From Thermoproteota archaeon (GTDB lineage: Archaea > Korarchaeota > Korarchaeia > Korarchaeales > Korarchaeaceae): a stretch of 64,000 bases of DNA. Position numbers and translations under genes: made by a program. The number at the start of each line of letters is the position of its first letter. Position 1 is the first letter of the stretch. The notes under the pieces were generated by a model. The model did no database searches. It worked only from the letters and a program-made list of their open reading frames with translations, and had not been told where the DNA came from. Location: the NCBI GenBank assembly GCA_027491415.1, contig JAOZFH010000018.1:1-64000 (forward strand), given 5' to 3'. This document shows, in pieces, positions 8,381 through 17,615 of this stretch.

Positions 8381-9262
8381 TCACCCAGACCCTCCTTCCC
8401 CTCCCTTCTCCAGGATCTCCACGAGCTTCTTGGCCAGTTCCTCGAAGGCCCTCGTCGTTTCGGACTCGGGGGCGCACAGGGGAACTGGCCTACCCTCATC
8501 CAGACACCGAGCCACGTTTGGATCGAGCGGGAGCCTTCCAAGTAATCTGATGCCCTCCTCCTCGGCGATCTTCTCCCCCGCCCCGCTGCCGAATATTTCC
8601 GTGATCTCCCCGCAGTGCGGACACCTGAAGTAGCTCATGTTCTCTATCACGCCAAGTAGGGGGACGTTCAGCTGCTTGCAGAATTCCGCGGACTTCTCCA
8701 CGGCCACCTGAGAGACGACGCTGGGTATCGTCACCACCAAGGCCCCGGTGACGTCGGGTATGTTCTGGGCGATGTTGAGCGCCTCGTCGCCGGTGCCCGG
8801 CGGCAGGTCGAACAGCAGGAAGTCCAGCTGACCCCAGATGACGTTGCTCATCAGCTCTTGGAGGGCCTTGTTCTTGAGGGGACCCCTCCATATCACCGGA
8901 GTCTTCTCGTCGGGCAGGAGGAACGCCAGCGAGATCACCTTGACGCCGGCCGCCCCCGTGACGGGGAATATCCCCATGGGGAATGCCTGCAGCTGAGCCC
9001 CCAGGACACCCAGCATCCTCGCCATGGCTGGCCCGTGGAAGTCGTAGTCGAACACGCCGACGGAGTAGCCCATCTTGGCCAGCGTCGCCGCAAGGTTGGC
9101 CGTGACGGTGGACTTGCCCACGCCGCCCTTCCCGCTCAGCACGATTATCCTGTACTTGACCCCGCTGAGCCTCTCCCTTATCTGCTGATTCACCCCTACC
9201 TGAGCCGGGGGAGTCAGCGCCGGCGGGGGTGGAGCGGGCTTGCCTCCTTGACCTGCGGCCAC
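8381..9262 (-). CDS. Mrp/NBP35 family P-loop ATPase, Fe-S cluster carrier
   Basis: This is an ApbC/Mrp/Nbp35-type ATPase that binds and transfers [4Fe-4S] clusters to target proteins in the cytosol. The deviant Walker A GKGGVGKST lies near residue 45. The family signature FDLPPGTGDEAL and the VENMSYFRCPHCGE segment, whose CxxC bridges the cluster between subunits, are both present. GTG at 9262 is preferred because GAGGTGAG precedes it and an AT-rich element lies near 9297-9306. Starting further up at 9334 would place that element inside the gene. It is convergent with mobA and divergent from argS. Confidence 0.88.
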   Translation of the reverse strand: MAAGQGGKPAPPPPALTPPAQVGVNQQIRERLSGVKYRIIVLSGKGGVGKSTVTANLAATLAKMGYSVGVFDYDFHGPAMARMLGVLGAQLQAFPMGIFPVTGAAGVKVISLAFLLPDEKTPVIWRGPLKNKALQELMSNVIWGQLDFLLFDLPPGTGDEALNIAQNIPDVTGALVVTIPSVVSQVAVEKSAEFCKQLNVPLLGVIENMSYFRCPHCGEITEIFGSGAGEKIAEEEGIRLLGRLPLDPNVARCLDEGRPVPLCAPESETTRAFEELAKKLVEILEKGGEGGSG

Positions 9263-9367
9263 CGTAAACTCACCTCGCGACGCCTCGTACAACGACGTTA
9301 AAATGACTTCGATTCGAGAGGGCCACGCCGGCACATCCTTAATTAGGGCCGGCGTGCGGAAGGAACG

Positions 9368-11290
9368 ATGCTAGATTCGAGAGATCCCCTCGGCTCTCTG
9401 AAAGAGCACATAGCCAGGGGGATAGCTGAGGCAGCCTCGCGGCTTGGTCTCAAGGTTGACCCAACGGAAATACCTGTTCAAAAGACCCCGAGCAGGGAGG
9501 TAGGACACCTGGGTTCGCCAATAGGATTCAAGCTCGCTGGAAGACTGAAGATGAGCCCAGAGGAAGTCTCAAAGAATGTGGTGGATCGTCTGAACCTCTC
9601 ATCAATCCCCATAGCCGCCAGCGCCTCGCCCGCCCGGGGCTTCGTAAACTTCAGGTTTGACGAGCCCACCCTCATCCGCGCCATAATCGACGCGGCCTCC
9701 TCTCCAGAGTTCGGCCGTGGAGACGTTCGAGGAGGCGTCGTCATGGTTGAGCACACCAGCGCCAATCCCGCCCACCCCCTCCACGTCGGCAGCGGCAGGA
9801 ACGCCGTGATAGGGGACTCCTATGCGAGGATGCTCAGACACGCGGGGCGCAGGGTAGAGACCCACTACCTGGTGAACGATTCGGGCAATCAGACCATCCT
9901 GATGTCCTACGGCTTCTCCAAGGTGACGGGAGAGAAGCCTAAAGGTAAGATCGACCACTGGTTCGGGGCAGTTTACGCGGCGACGAACATAGCGATCGAG
10001 CTGAGGCGCGCCGAGGGGGAGGAGAGGGAGAGGCTCGAGCAGGCGCTGGACAGGCTGAGGGCCGAGCACGGGGAAGTAGTCGACAAGGTCTTCAGGGCCA
10101 TACGGGAGGACCCAGACCCAGAGGGGGGCGTGCGGAACCTGCTCGCCGCGTACCAAGCTGGCGAGACCTGGGCGAAGGAGATCGTGAGGGCGGCGGTCGA
10201 GTCCGTTATGGAGGGCTTTGTCGACACGCTGGACCGCCTAGACATAAAGCACGACGCGTATGACTGGGAGAGCGACCTGATCTGGAACGGGTGGACCGCC
10301 GAGATGCTCGAGAGGCTGAAGGACTCGGGCTACGTGGGTTTCGAGGGCGGCGCCGCCTACGTCGACCTGGCCAGGGCCATTAGGGAAAGGGAGGACGTGG
10401 CGAGGGTCTTCGGTCTCACGGCGGAGAGGGTGAGGGAGCTCGACGCGGAGGGCAGGCTGGAGGAGGTCGTCCCACCGAAGTTCTACCTCACCAGGTCCGA
10501 CGGGACCTGGCTCTACACCGCGACCGACGTCGCGTACTCACTCTATAAGATCGAGGGGGTGGGGGTCGAGGTCTGCCACAACGTGATAGGCGCGGAGCAG
10601 AGGCTGGAGCAGCTCCAGGTCAGGGCGAGCGTGGCCCTCGCCGGGGAGGACCCCGACAGGATACAGCACTTCAGCTACGAGATGGTCAACCTCGTTGGGG
10701 TGGCGATGTCCGGCAGGCTGGGGATCTACGTCACCCTGGACGAGCTCATGGACGAGGCCAAGCGCAAGGTGGTGGAACTCCTCAGGGACAGGCCCGGGTT
10801 GAGTCAGGAAGAGGCGGAGGAGATCGCGGAGAAGGTCGCGGTTGGCGCGATAAGGTTTGCCCTCCTATCGGTGGACCCGTCGAAGCCTGTGGTCTTCTCT
10901 TGGGACAGGGTGCTGAACCTGGAGGCCAACAGCGGTCCCTTCACCCAGTACGCGTACACCAGAGCTTCGGGAATACTGAGGAAGGCGGGGGGATCTCCGC
11001 GGGAGTATCAGGCGGCCGCCCTTGGGACGGACGGCGAGTATGACCTCGTGATGCACCTCGCCGAGTTCCCAGAGACGCTCAGGTCTGCTATCTCGCTCAG
11101 GAGGCCTGACGTGGTGGCACAGTACGCGAACGAGCTGGCCGCGAGGTTCAACAAGTTCTACGAGACCCATCCGGTCCTACCGGCCGAGGAGCCCACCAGG
11201 TCGGCCAGGCTGGCCCTCGTCTCTGCCGTGAGGAACACCCTCGGCCTTGCCATGGACCTCATCGGCGTTCCCAGGTTGGAGAAGATGTGA
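9368..11290 (+). CDS. argS: Arginyl-tRNA synthetase
   Basis: Class I arginyl-tRNA synthetase of 640 residues, attaching Arg to tRNA-Arg. The HIGH-like signature is HPLHVGSGRNAVIGD near residue 140. The KMSKS region appears as a weakly conserved MSGRLG, as is common for archaeal ArgRS. The N-terminal tRNA-binding domain and the C-terminal DALR anticodon domain (TQYAYTRASGILRKA onward) are complete. ATG at 9368 is about 27 bases after CCTTAATTAG, which suggests a leaderless transcript. It is divergent from the Mrp gene. Confidence 0.95.
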   Translation: MLDSRDPLGSLKEHIARGIAEAASRLGLKVDPTEIPVQKTPSREVGHLGSPIGFKLAGRLKMSPEEVSKNVVDRLNLSSIPIAASASPARGFVNFRFDEPTLIRAIIDAASSPEFGRGDVRGGVVMVEHTSANPAHPLHVGSGRNAVIGDSYARMLRHAGRRVETHYLVNDSGNQTILMSYGFSKVTGEKPKGKIDHWFGAVYAATNIAIELRRAEGEERERLEQALDRLRAEHGEVVDKVFRAIREDPDPEGGVRNLLAAYQAGETWAKEIVRAAVESVMEGFVDTLDRLDIKHDAYDWESDLIWNGWTAEMLERLKDSGYVGFEGGAAYVDLARAIREREDVARVFGLTAERVRELDAEGRLEEVVPPKFYLTRSDGTWLYTATDVAYSLYKIEGVGVEVCHNVIGAEQRLEQLQVRASVALAGEDPDRIQHFSYEMVNLVGVAMSGRLGIYVTLDELMDEAKRKVVELLRDRPGLSQEEAEEIAEKVAVGAIRFALLSVDPSKPVVFSWDRVLNLEANSGPFTQYAYTRASGILRKAGGSPREYQAAALGTDGEYDLVMHLAEFPETLRSAISLRRPDVVAQYANELAARFNKFYETHPVLPAEEPTRSARLALVSAVRNTLGLAMDLIGVPRLEKM

Positions 11291-11323
11291 TGCGGAGGGG
11301 TCCGAGGGGACCGAGGAGATTCC

Positions 11324-12538
11324 TCAGAGCCCGGCGGCGGCCATCGAGATGGCCATCTCTATCTGCCTCCTCAGCTCGTCCGGGATCCCCTCCAGCTTTA
11401 CCTCCATGAAGCCCCGGACGAGCATACTCGTCGCCTCGTCCTCGGAGAACCCCCTTGACATCAGGTAGAATATCTGGTCCTCACTCAGCTTGCCGACGGC
11501 GGCCTCATGGGAGAGCTGGACGTCGCTGTGCTTGGCGTCTAGGGCCGGGAGCGTGAGGATCCGGGACTGATTCGACAGGAGGAGGCCGTCGCACTCTATG
11601 TGGCCCCTCACCCCGGGCGCCTCCGCGGAGATGAGGGACCTCGCGATCATCTCGGCCCTGTCCTTCGTGACCGCCCTGGACACGATCTCCGCCGAAGTGT
11701 CCGGGGCCTGGAGATAGACCGTCCCGCCCACGTCCATGACGGAGTCCCCCTTGGCGACGATTACGGAGGACAGGTAGGCCCTGGCCCCCCTCCCGACCAG
11801 CCAAACCTTTGGGTCGGTCTGGAGCGAGGCGGTCGGGGTCATGTTCACGTAGTGGCTTATGTACTGGCCGCCCTCCTCGACCACGACCCCGGTCCTCGGT
11901 CTCACGTGGGTCTGCTCGTCCCAGGCGTGTATCATGGTGTAGGTGAGCTTCCCGCCCCGCTTGACGTAGAACTCCGACACGCCGGCATGAAGGCCAGCGC
12001 GCTCCATCATGGTCAGGCACCCGGTCACCACGTGGAGCTCGGCCCCCTCCTCCACTATGACGATGTTGTGTGGCGCCTGGATGGCCCCAGGAGCCGACAT
12101 GAGGAGGCACGTCTGGACGGGCGTCTCGATCTTGGCTCCCCTCTCTACTATCACCACGTATCCCTGCCTCCGACCGAAGAGCTCCGCAGCCGCGGTGTAC
12201 TTGTCGGCGTCAACCGGCACGGCCCTCCAGAGGTAGCCGTCCACGATTCCCTCCTCCAGGGCCTGCTGAAGGTTCAAGACCCTGAGACCTGGGGTCCTCA
12301 CCTCGACCTCGACCGCCTCCTCGTCCACTTGGAGGTAGGTTCCGGCGCTCCCCCTCCCGGTCAGGTCGACTCCGACGCTGGCCAGCAGGTGGGAGCTGGC
12401 GCTCAGTATCTCTTCGTACGACGTTGGAGGGGGCGGAACGGAGAACTGGGTCACGTCAACGTCTGGACCATATGCAGCCGGCTTGGAGAGGGCGGCCTCC
12501 GCCCTCTTCCTCAGCTCCTCGAGCTCTACCTCGTTCAA
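11324..12538 (-). CDS. sufB: SufB/SufD family Fe-S cluster scaffold protein
   Basis: The 404-residue protein has the right-handed beta-helix core of SufB/SufD, with VVEEGGQYISHYVNMTPTAS and the C-terminal DAKHSDVQLSHEAAVGKLSE segment, where H and E residues belong to the assembly site. It builds Fe-S clusters with the SufC ATPase. TTG at 12538 overlaps the sufC stop codon (TTGA); no ATG or GTG is available nearby. It is shorter than most SufB proteins. No sufD, sufS or sufE is adjacent, so this is a minimal two-gene SUF system, an arrangement widespread in archaea and often treated as ancestral. Confidence 0.9.
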   Translation of the reverse strand: MNEVELEELRKRAEAALSKPAAYGPDVDVTQFSVPPPPTSYEEILSASSHLLASVGVDLTGRGSAGTYLQVDEEAVEVEVRTPGLRVLNLQQALEEGIVDGYLWRAVPVDADKYTAAAELFGRRQGYVVIVERGAKIETPVQTCLLMSAPGAIQAPHNIVIVEEGAELHVVTGCLTMMERAGLHAGVSEFYVKRGGKLTYTMIHAWDEQTHVRPRTGVVVEEGGQYISHYVNMTPTASLQTDPKVWLVGRGARAYLSSVIVAKGDSVMDVGGTVYLQAPDTSAEIVSRAVTKDRAEMIARSLISAEAPGVRGHIECDGLLLSNQSRILTLPALDAKHSDVQLSHEAAVGKLSEDQIFYLMSRGFSEDEATSMLVRGFMEVKLEGIPDELRRQIEMAISMAAAGL

Positions 12539-13290
12539 TCCCTCCTCACCTCGGCGAAGATGCAGTTGAGGCAGCCTTCGAACCCGTACTTCTCCACGTC
12601 TCTGAGGATGGCCTGCGCGTCCCCGTAGCACTTAATGACGCCGTCCACCATGATGAAGGCCCTCGTCGCCTGTAGGTACTTCGCTATGTGCCCAGTGTGG
12701 GTGACCACCAACGCAGACCTCCTCTCCTGAGCCCTGTCTCCGTCCTGCGAGATCACGCTCCTGATGGACTTTCCTAGCACGGGCAAGCTGTCCAGATCCA
12801 CTCCCGAGTCGGGCTCGTCCAGTAGAGCGACTCTTGGTCTCTGGGCGGCCAGGAGGAGGACCTCGGCCCTCTTCACCTCTCCCCCGCTGAACCCGACGTG
12901 CAGGTCCCTGTCGAGCAGGTGAGCCGCGCCCATCTCCTCCGCCATCTTCATGAGGCTCTGGTAATCCGCCCCGCTCCTCTCAGCAAGTCTCCTAAGCAGG
13001 TCCCTGAGCTTGATACCCCTGAGCTTTGGCGGCATTTGGAAGACTGCCCCCAGGCCCAAGGCGGCCCTCTCGTTCGCCGGGAGGTCGGTAATGTCCCTCC
13101 CGTCGAGGAGGATCCTGCCAGATTTGATCCGATACTTGGGGTTTCCTAGGAGGGTCTGGATGAGAGAGGACTTCCCAGAGCCGTTTGGGCCCAGGAGCAG
13201 GGCTATCTCGCTGGCCCCCAGCTCGAGGTTAACGCCCTTCAGCACCTCCCTCCCATCGACCGCCACGCGCAGATCTTCGATCCTAAGCAT
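12535..13290 (-). CDS. sufC: SufC Fe-S assembly ABC-type ATPase
   Basis: This soluble ABC ATPase of 251 residues powers the SufB scaffold. It has Walker A GPNGSGKSS, the signature FSGGEVKRAE and Walker B VALLDEPDSGVDLDS, where the aspartate after DEP is typical for SufC rather than transporters. The C-terminal HTGHIAKYL supplies the switch histidine. It is first in a two-gene operon with sufB, overlapping it by four bases. Confidence 0.94.
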   Translation of the reverse strand: MLRIEDLRVAVDGREVLKGVNLELGASEIALLLGPNGSGKSSLIQTLLGNPKYRIKSGRILLDGRDITDLPANERAALGLGAVFQMPPKLRGIKLRDLLRRLAERSGADYQSLMKMAEEMGAAHLLDRDLHVGFSGGEVKRAEVLLLAAQRPRVALLDEPDSGVDLDSLPVLGKSIRSVISQDGDRAQERRSALVVTHTGHIAKYLQATRAFIMVDGVIKCYGDAQAILRDVEKYGFEGCLNCIFAEVRRD

Positions 13291-13391
13291 CGGACACCCC
13301 CCTCCGACCGGGTGTTAGATTAACCCCCTCCCGACAGGGATTTAACGGCGTTATAAAAAGTTATGACCAGTCTGCCGCCCGCCCGGAGGGG

Positions 13392-14225
13392 ATGCTCAAC
13401 GTAAGAGTCGCGAGGAGGACGTTCCTCGCCGCGTCCTTGGCGGCAGCGGCCTCCACGGTGCTCTACGCCAGGTTCCACGAGTTGAACGACGTCACGGTGG
13501 AGAGGTTCGAGCTGACCCTTGGCTCTCGCGGCGCCTCCCTCAGGATCGCCCACCTCTCGGACCTCCACCTCCGCGGCATTGGAGACAGGGAGGAGAGGGC
13601 CATCTCCGCAGTTGAGGAGGCCTCACCGGACCTGATAGCGGTGACTGGCGATCACGTGGACTCCCCAGAGGGGGGGAAGGCGCTCAGGGATTTCTACTCG
13701 GATCTATGCGGATTGGGCCCCGTTTATGCCGTGCTGGGGAACTGGGACCACTGGGCCGCCGGTAGGGGCGGGCCCACGGTCGACGAGATAGTCCAGACGA
13801 TAGAGGGCGCCGGAGGCCGGGTGCTCCTGAACAGCGGGGAGTCCGTCGAGCTTGACGGCGGGTCCATCTGGTTGGCCGGCGTCGACGATCCCCACACCGG
13901 GAGGGACGACGCTCGGTCGGCCCTGGAGGGCCGCTCCAGATCGGAGGACCAGCCGATCCTGCTGCTGGCGCACTCTCCAGAGATCGTCGACGGCCTCACC
14001 GGGCAGGAGAGGCTGGTCCTCTGCGGGCACACCCACGGGGGCCAGGTGAGGCTTCCCCTCGTGGGCCCCCTGTACGTCCCGTCCCGCCTGGGGAGGAGGT
14101 ACGTGTCGGGCCTCTATCGCCTGGGAGAGGCGCTAATGTACGTGAACAGGGGGTTGGGCTGGTCCTTTGCTCCCCTCAGGCTGAACTGCCCACCTGAGGT
14201 CACCGTGCTGGACCTCCGCCTCTGA
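13392..14225 (+). CDS. Exported or membrane-anchored metallophosphoesterase (YkuE-like)
   Basis: This calcineurin-like phosphoesterase has all metal-binding blocks: SDLHL near residue 57, TGDHVD, GNWDHW, LAHSP and GHTHGGQ. The N-terminus (RRTFLAASLAAAAS) looks like a Tat or membrane signal, so the catalytic domain is probably outside the cell. YkuE-type relatives act on phosphate esters in lipids or cell-envelope precursors; the substrate here is unknown. TTATAAAAAG at about 13350 gives a good promoter. The last 26 bases overlap the end of a convergent radical SAM gene. Confidence 0.8.
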   Translation: MLNVRVARRTFLAASLAAAASTVLYARFHELNDVTVERFELTLGSRGASLRIAHLSDLHLRGIGDREERAISAVEEASPDLIAVTGDHVDSPEGGKALRDFYSDLCGLGPVYAVLGNWDHWAAGRGGPTVDEIVQTIEGAGGRVLLNSGESVELDGGSIWLAGVDDPHTGRDDARSALEGRSRSEDQPILLLAHSPEIVDGLTGQERLVLCGHTHGGQVRLPLVGPLYVPSRLGRRYVSGLYRLGEALMYVNRGLGWSFAPLRLNCPPEVTVLDLRL

Positions 14226-15288
14226 GCCCCTTTTGAAACGCGTCACTCCCCGTCGGCCTGGCCCTTCCGACTACCGGCACCTCCGCCCCGCAGAGCGGGC
14301 ACCTGCCCTCCTCAAGCCTGACGTCGACGACCCTGGGCCCGAACCTCCTTATGAGGAGGCAGCCGCACTCCGGGCAGTAGGTGTTCTCCATCCTGTGGCC
14401 CGGGACGTTGCCAACGTACGCGAACCTTACCCCCTCCTCCCTCGCCATCTCGCACGCCCTTTCGAGCGCCTCGACGGGCGTGGGCGGCGCGTTGAAACGG
14501 TGGGCGGGGAAGTAGCGCGTGAAGTGCAGGGGGACGTTCCCCTCCCCCAGCCGGGCCGCCAGCCTGGCCACTGTCCTGACGTCGTCTTCGCCGTCGTTCA
14601 CGCCGGGGATGAGCAGGTAGACGAGTTCGACGTGCACGCCCCTCTCCAACGCCAACTCGGCGTTCCTCCACGGGACCCTCCAGTCGGCCCCAGGCGCGTA
14701 CTTTGCGTAGGCCAGCTCGCCCCCCTTGATGTCTATCTTCAGCCCGTCTAGGCCGGCGTCCACGAGCGCCTCCAGCGCCTCTCTCGTCATGTAGCCGTTG
14801 GAGACGTAGGTGCAGTAGAGCCCCCTCTCCCTGGCCAGCCTGAACAGGTCGAGGGAGTACTCGAACAGCATCGTCGGCTCGTTGAAGCTGACGCAAACTC
14901 CCTCGTCCCCCCACGCGAGCGCCGCCTTGACCACGTCTTCGGGGGGGACGTAGGAGGGGCTCGCGGGGGGATAGACCTGACTGATGTGCCAGTTCTGGCA
15001 CCAGGGGCACCTGAAGTTGCACCCCCACGTCGAGATCGTGGCGGCGCTGGATCCCGGCCAGAAGTGATAGAAGGGCTTGACCTCGATGGGCCTGCTCTCC
15101 ATGGCGCTCAGCGCCCCGTAGACCGTGGTCTGGAGCCCGCCCTCAAGGTTCACCCTCGTGCGGCAGAACCCAACCTGGCCCGGCCGTAGGAAGCACCTCC
15201 TCTCGCACACCAGGCACCTGACGGCGCCGCCCTGGAGACGCTCGCAGAGGGGCGTCTCCCTCAGGGTCGGGCGGCCGGCCTCACCCAT
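14200..15288 (-). CDS. AmmeMemoRadiSam-type radical SAM enzyme
   Basis: The 362-residue protein carries the radical SAM motif CNFRCPWCQNW near residue 90 and the N-terminal cysteines RCLVCERRCFLRPGQVGFC typical of the pyruvate-formate-lyase-activating-enzyme-like AmmeMemoRadiSam family. The C-terminus has two more CxxC pairs (YCPECGC and CPLCGAE) that may bind zinc or a second cluster. Family members co-occur with AMMECR1 and Memo proteins, and the reaction is not known. Neither partner is in this window. It overlaps the preceding Fe-S protein gene by eight bases, indicating an operon. Confidence 0.85.
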   Translation of the reverse strand: MGEAGRPTLRETPLCERLQGGAVRCLVCERRCFLRPGQVGFCRTRVNLEGGLQTTVYGALSAMESRPIEVKPFYHFWPGSSAATISTWGCNFRCPWCQNWHISQVYPPASPSYVPPEDVVKAALAWGDEGVCVSFNEPTMLFEYSLDLFRLARERGLYCTYVSNGYMTREALEALVDAGLDGLKIDIKGGELAYAKYAPGADWRVPWRNAELALERGVHVELVYLLIPGVNDGEDDVRTVARLAARLGEGNVPLHFTRYFPAHRFNAPPTPVEALERACEMAREEGVRFAYVGNVPGHRMENTYCPECGCLLIRRFGPRVVDVRLEEGRCPLCGAEVPVVGRARPTGSDAFQKGLRGGGPAR

Positions 15289-15958
15289 CCCCCGTCAGGC
15301 GTATGCGCAGCTCCACCTCCTTAATGTCCTTCGGGACGCCCTTCAGGGTCCTGAGGTAGGCCAGCGCGAGCTCCCGCAGCTGACGCTCCACGAACCTCAC
15401 TAGCCCGACGGGCCTGCCGTTCACCTTCAGGGTGGTGGGCTTGGGCTCCCCGGGCGGGCAGAACACGTCCTCGCCCCTGGCGGCCGCCTTGAGGTAATCG
15501 AAGCAGGTCTTGAATCCGCACTCCCCGCAGTTGAGCCAGGCCGGGTAGACGGGCAGACCGGCTATGAACTCTCCCAGCTCCCCCATTGGCACGAACCTCA
15601 CGCCCTTGACGTCGACCTCCTCGCTGGACGTGACGGCCACGGTCAGATCATCGACCAGCTCGCGGGCCTCCTCCTCGCCCCTCACGGCGAGTATCCTCAG
15701 CGCCAGGGGGGAGGTGAGCCCGACGAGGATCGCGTACTCGCACTCCTCCGATCCCATGAGCAGGGAGAGGGGGTCAGCGTCGGTCGCCCTGTGCTCCACG
15801 ACACCTCCGCGCCGCAGGATCGTCCTCTTGACGACTCCCTTCGGCAGGGGCTTGGGCTCGCCGCCCTCAACCACGCAGGTAGAGCCTACCTGGGCGGCGG
15901 CAGCGAGAGCGGCGTCTCTAGCCAGGGACCCTACGATTGAGACGACTCTGGTGGGCAT
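15281..15958 (-). CDS. Iron-sulfur protein with MobB-like N-terminal domain
   Basis: The 225-residue protein has a C-terminal [4Fe-4S] motif NCGECGFKTCFDYLKAAARG with a fourth Cys in VFCPPG, like the small FeS domains of archaeal MobB-like and corrinoid proteins. The first 110 residues resemble the Rossmann-like fold of MobB, but the P-loop that would read GxxGxGKT is replaced by VGSLARDAALAAAA, so GTP binding is doubtful. It overlaps the AmmeMemoRadiSam gene downstream and may deliver electrons or act as an accessory there. A role in molybdenum cofactor handling is only inferred. Confidence 0.55.
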   Translation of the reverse strand: MPTRVVSIVGSLARDAALAAAAQVGSTCVVEGGEPKPLPKGVVKRTILRRGGVVEHRATDADPLSLLMGSEECEYAILVGLTSPLALRILAVRGEEEARELVDDLTVAVTSSEEVDVKGVRFVPMGELGEFIAGLPVYPAWLNCGECGFKTCFDYLKAAARGEDVFCPPGEPKPTTLKVNGRPVGLVRFVERQLRELALAYLRTLKGVPKDIKEVELRIRLTGDG

Positions 15959-16040
15959 CGCTCAGCCGGTGGGAGTGTCGGCAATTTATGGTTCGGCGGC
16001 CAGACCCAATCGACAGACCCTCCTGACTAACGTTTATTCC

Positions 16041-17390
16041 ATGTTCACAACCGGACCCCGGGGTGCCCAGTTGGATCCCAAGATGGCTTATGACAGGGTA
16101 TTCTCCCTTTTGGAGGAGCATCACGCCTGGTTTGATTCCTCTATCCCCCTCATAGCCAGCGAGAACGTGACCAGCTACGCGGTGCGAGAGGCCCTGCTGT
16201 CGGACTTCGGCCACAGGTACGCGGAGGGCTGGGTGGGCGAGCGCGTCTACGCGGGCTGCAGGTACATCGACCAGGTGGAGCAGCTGGCCATGGACCTGAT
16301 GAAGGACATCTTCAGGGTCAAGCACGCGGACGTCAGACCGATCAGCGGCGTGATGGCGAACCTTGCCGTGTACACGGCCTTCACTCAGCCGGGAGACGTG
16401 ATGATGGCCCTCCCCATCACGAAAGGTGGCCACATAAGCATGGGCCCGCTCTACGGGAAGAAGGGGACCAGGATCGGCGGGACCGCGGGGGCCGTCCACG
16501 GCCTGAGGGTGGAGTACATCGCGTTCAACGACGAGGAGTTCAACATCGACGTCGACAGGACCATCAAGAGGGTCGAAAAGTACAAGCCCAAGCTGATCAT
16601 GTTCGGCGCCTCCGAGATCCTGTTCCCGCAGCCCATACGTGAGATCGCCGAGGTCGCCCACTCCTTAGGGGCCCACGTGAACTACGACGCCGCCCATGTG
16701 GCAGGCCTGATTGGCGCGGGGAGGTTCCAGGACCCGCTCCGCGAGGGCGCCGACAGCATGACCATGAGCACCCACAAGACGCTGCCCGGCCCGCAGCACG
16801 GCGCCGTGGTGACCAACGACGACGAGAAGTTCGAGCTGATCAAGCAGGCCTGCTTCCCCGGCCTGCTCAGCAACCACCACCTGAACGCCGTCGCCGCCCT
16901 GGCCGTGGCGCTGGCGGAGCTGAAGGCCTTCGGGGAGTCCTACGCCGATCAGATCATCAGGAACGCCAAGGCTCTGGCCCAGGCCCTCCACGACCAGGGA
17001 TTCAAGGTGTTGGGCGAGAAGAGGGGCTTCACCGAGAGCCACCAGGTGATGGTGGAGGTCGCGGACCTGGGAGGCGGGATGTGGGCCGAGAAGACGCTGG
17101 AGGAGGCGAACATCATCGTCAACCGGAACCTCCTGCCCTGGGACATCAAGATGGGCAGGAGCTTCATAGACCCAGGCGGAATCCGCCTCGGGACGTCGGA
17201 GGTAACGAGGCTTGGGATGAAGGAGGGTGACATGGAGGAGATAGCCAGGTTCTTCAAGAGGGCCCTGATAGACAAGGAAGATCCCAAGAAGGTTGCCAAG
17301 GACGTGGCAGAGTTTAGGGAGAACTTCAGGCACATACACTACGCATTTGAGAGCGCGAAGGAGGCCTACGCCTACATCAGGCTGAGGTGA
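16041..17390 (+). CDS. glyA: Serine hydroxymethyltransferase
   Basis: This PLP enzyme interconverts serine and glycine while charging a pterin with a one-carbon unit. The PLP lysine lies in MSTHKTLPGPQHG, and the N-terminal family block LIASENVTSYAVREA is intact. About 449 residues from ATG 16041 fits the archaeal form, which normally uses tetrahydromethanopterin-type pterins. TTG at 16071, preceded by GGGGTG, is a possible later start. An AT-rich element at 15985-15994 seems shared with the divergent Fe-S gene. Confidence 0.93.
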   Translation: MFTTGPRGAQLDPKMAYDRVFSLLEEHHAWFDSSIPLIASENVTSYAVREALLSDFGHRYAEGWVGERVYAGCRYIDQVEQLAMDLMKDIFRVKHADVRPISGVMANLAVYTAFTQPGDVMMALPITKGGHISMGPLYGKKGTRIGGTAGAVHGLRVEYIAFNDEEFNIDVDRTIKRVEKYKPKLIMFGASEILFPQPIREIAEVAHSLGAHVNYDAAHVAGLIGAGRFQDPLREGADSMTMSTHKTLPGPQHGAVVTNDDEKFELIKQACFPGLLSNHHLNAVAALAVALAELKAFGESYADQIIRNAKALAQALHDQGFKVLGEKRGFTESHQVMVEVADLGGGMWAEKTLEEANIIVNRNLLPWDIKMGRSFIDPGGIRLGTSEVTRLGMKEGDMEEIARFFKRALIDKEDPKKVAKDVAEFRENFRHIHYAFESAKEAYAYIRLR

Positions 17391-17408
17391 GGGCTCGGCC
17401 GGTCTTCG

Positions 17409-17609
17409 CTATCCCTCCCTCTCCTCTCTCTTCGCCCCATCTTCCCCGACCTCCACCTCTATCTCCCCGTATATCGGCCCCCTGTACCCACAGTCTGGGC
17501 ACACCCAAATCTCAGGCGTGAGCCATCCCGAGAGGGGGGACTCCTTCCTCAGCCTCGTGCTGCCGCAGATGGGGCAAACCCTGACCCTCTGCGCCTTTCT
17601 CCCGCCCAT
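17409..17609 (-). CDS. Small zinc-ribbon protein
   Basis: This 66-residue protein has two CPxC knuckles, VCPICGS near residue 11 and VCPDCGYRG near residue 36, with an acidic C-terminal tail. Such archaeal zinc ribbons often bind nucleic acids or partner proteins, but no specific function can be assigned. It is the last of three tightly packed minus-strand genes with a membrane protein and a beta-rich protein, separated by six bases from the latter. Confidence 0.65.
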   Translation of the reverse strand: MGGRKAQRVRVCPICGSTRLRKESPLSGWLTPEIWVCPDCGYRGPIYGEIEVEVGEDGAKREEREG

Positions 17610-17615
17610 CTGTCG

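Noticed and set aside
15564-16040. Upstream extension of the SHMT reading frame
   Set aside because: It overlaps the divergent Fe-S gene entirely, while the SHMT homology starts after 16041.
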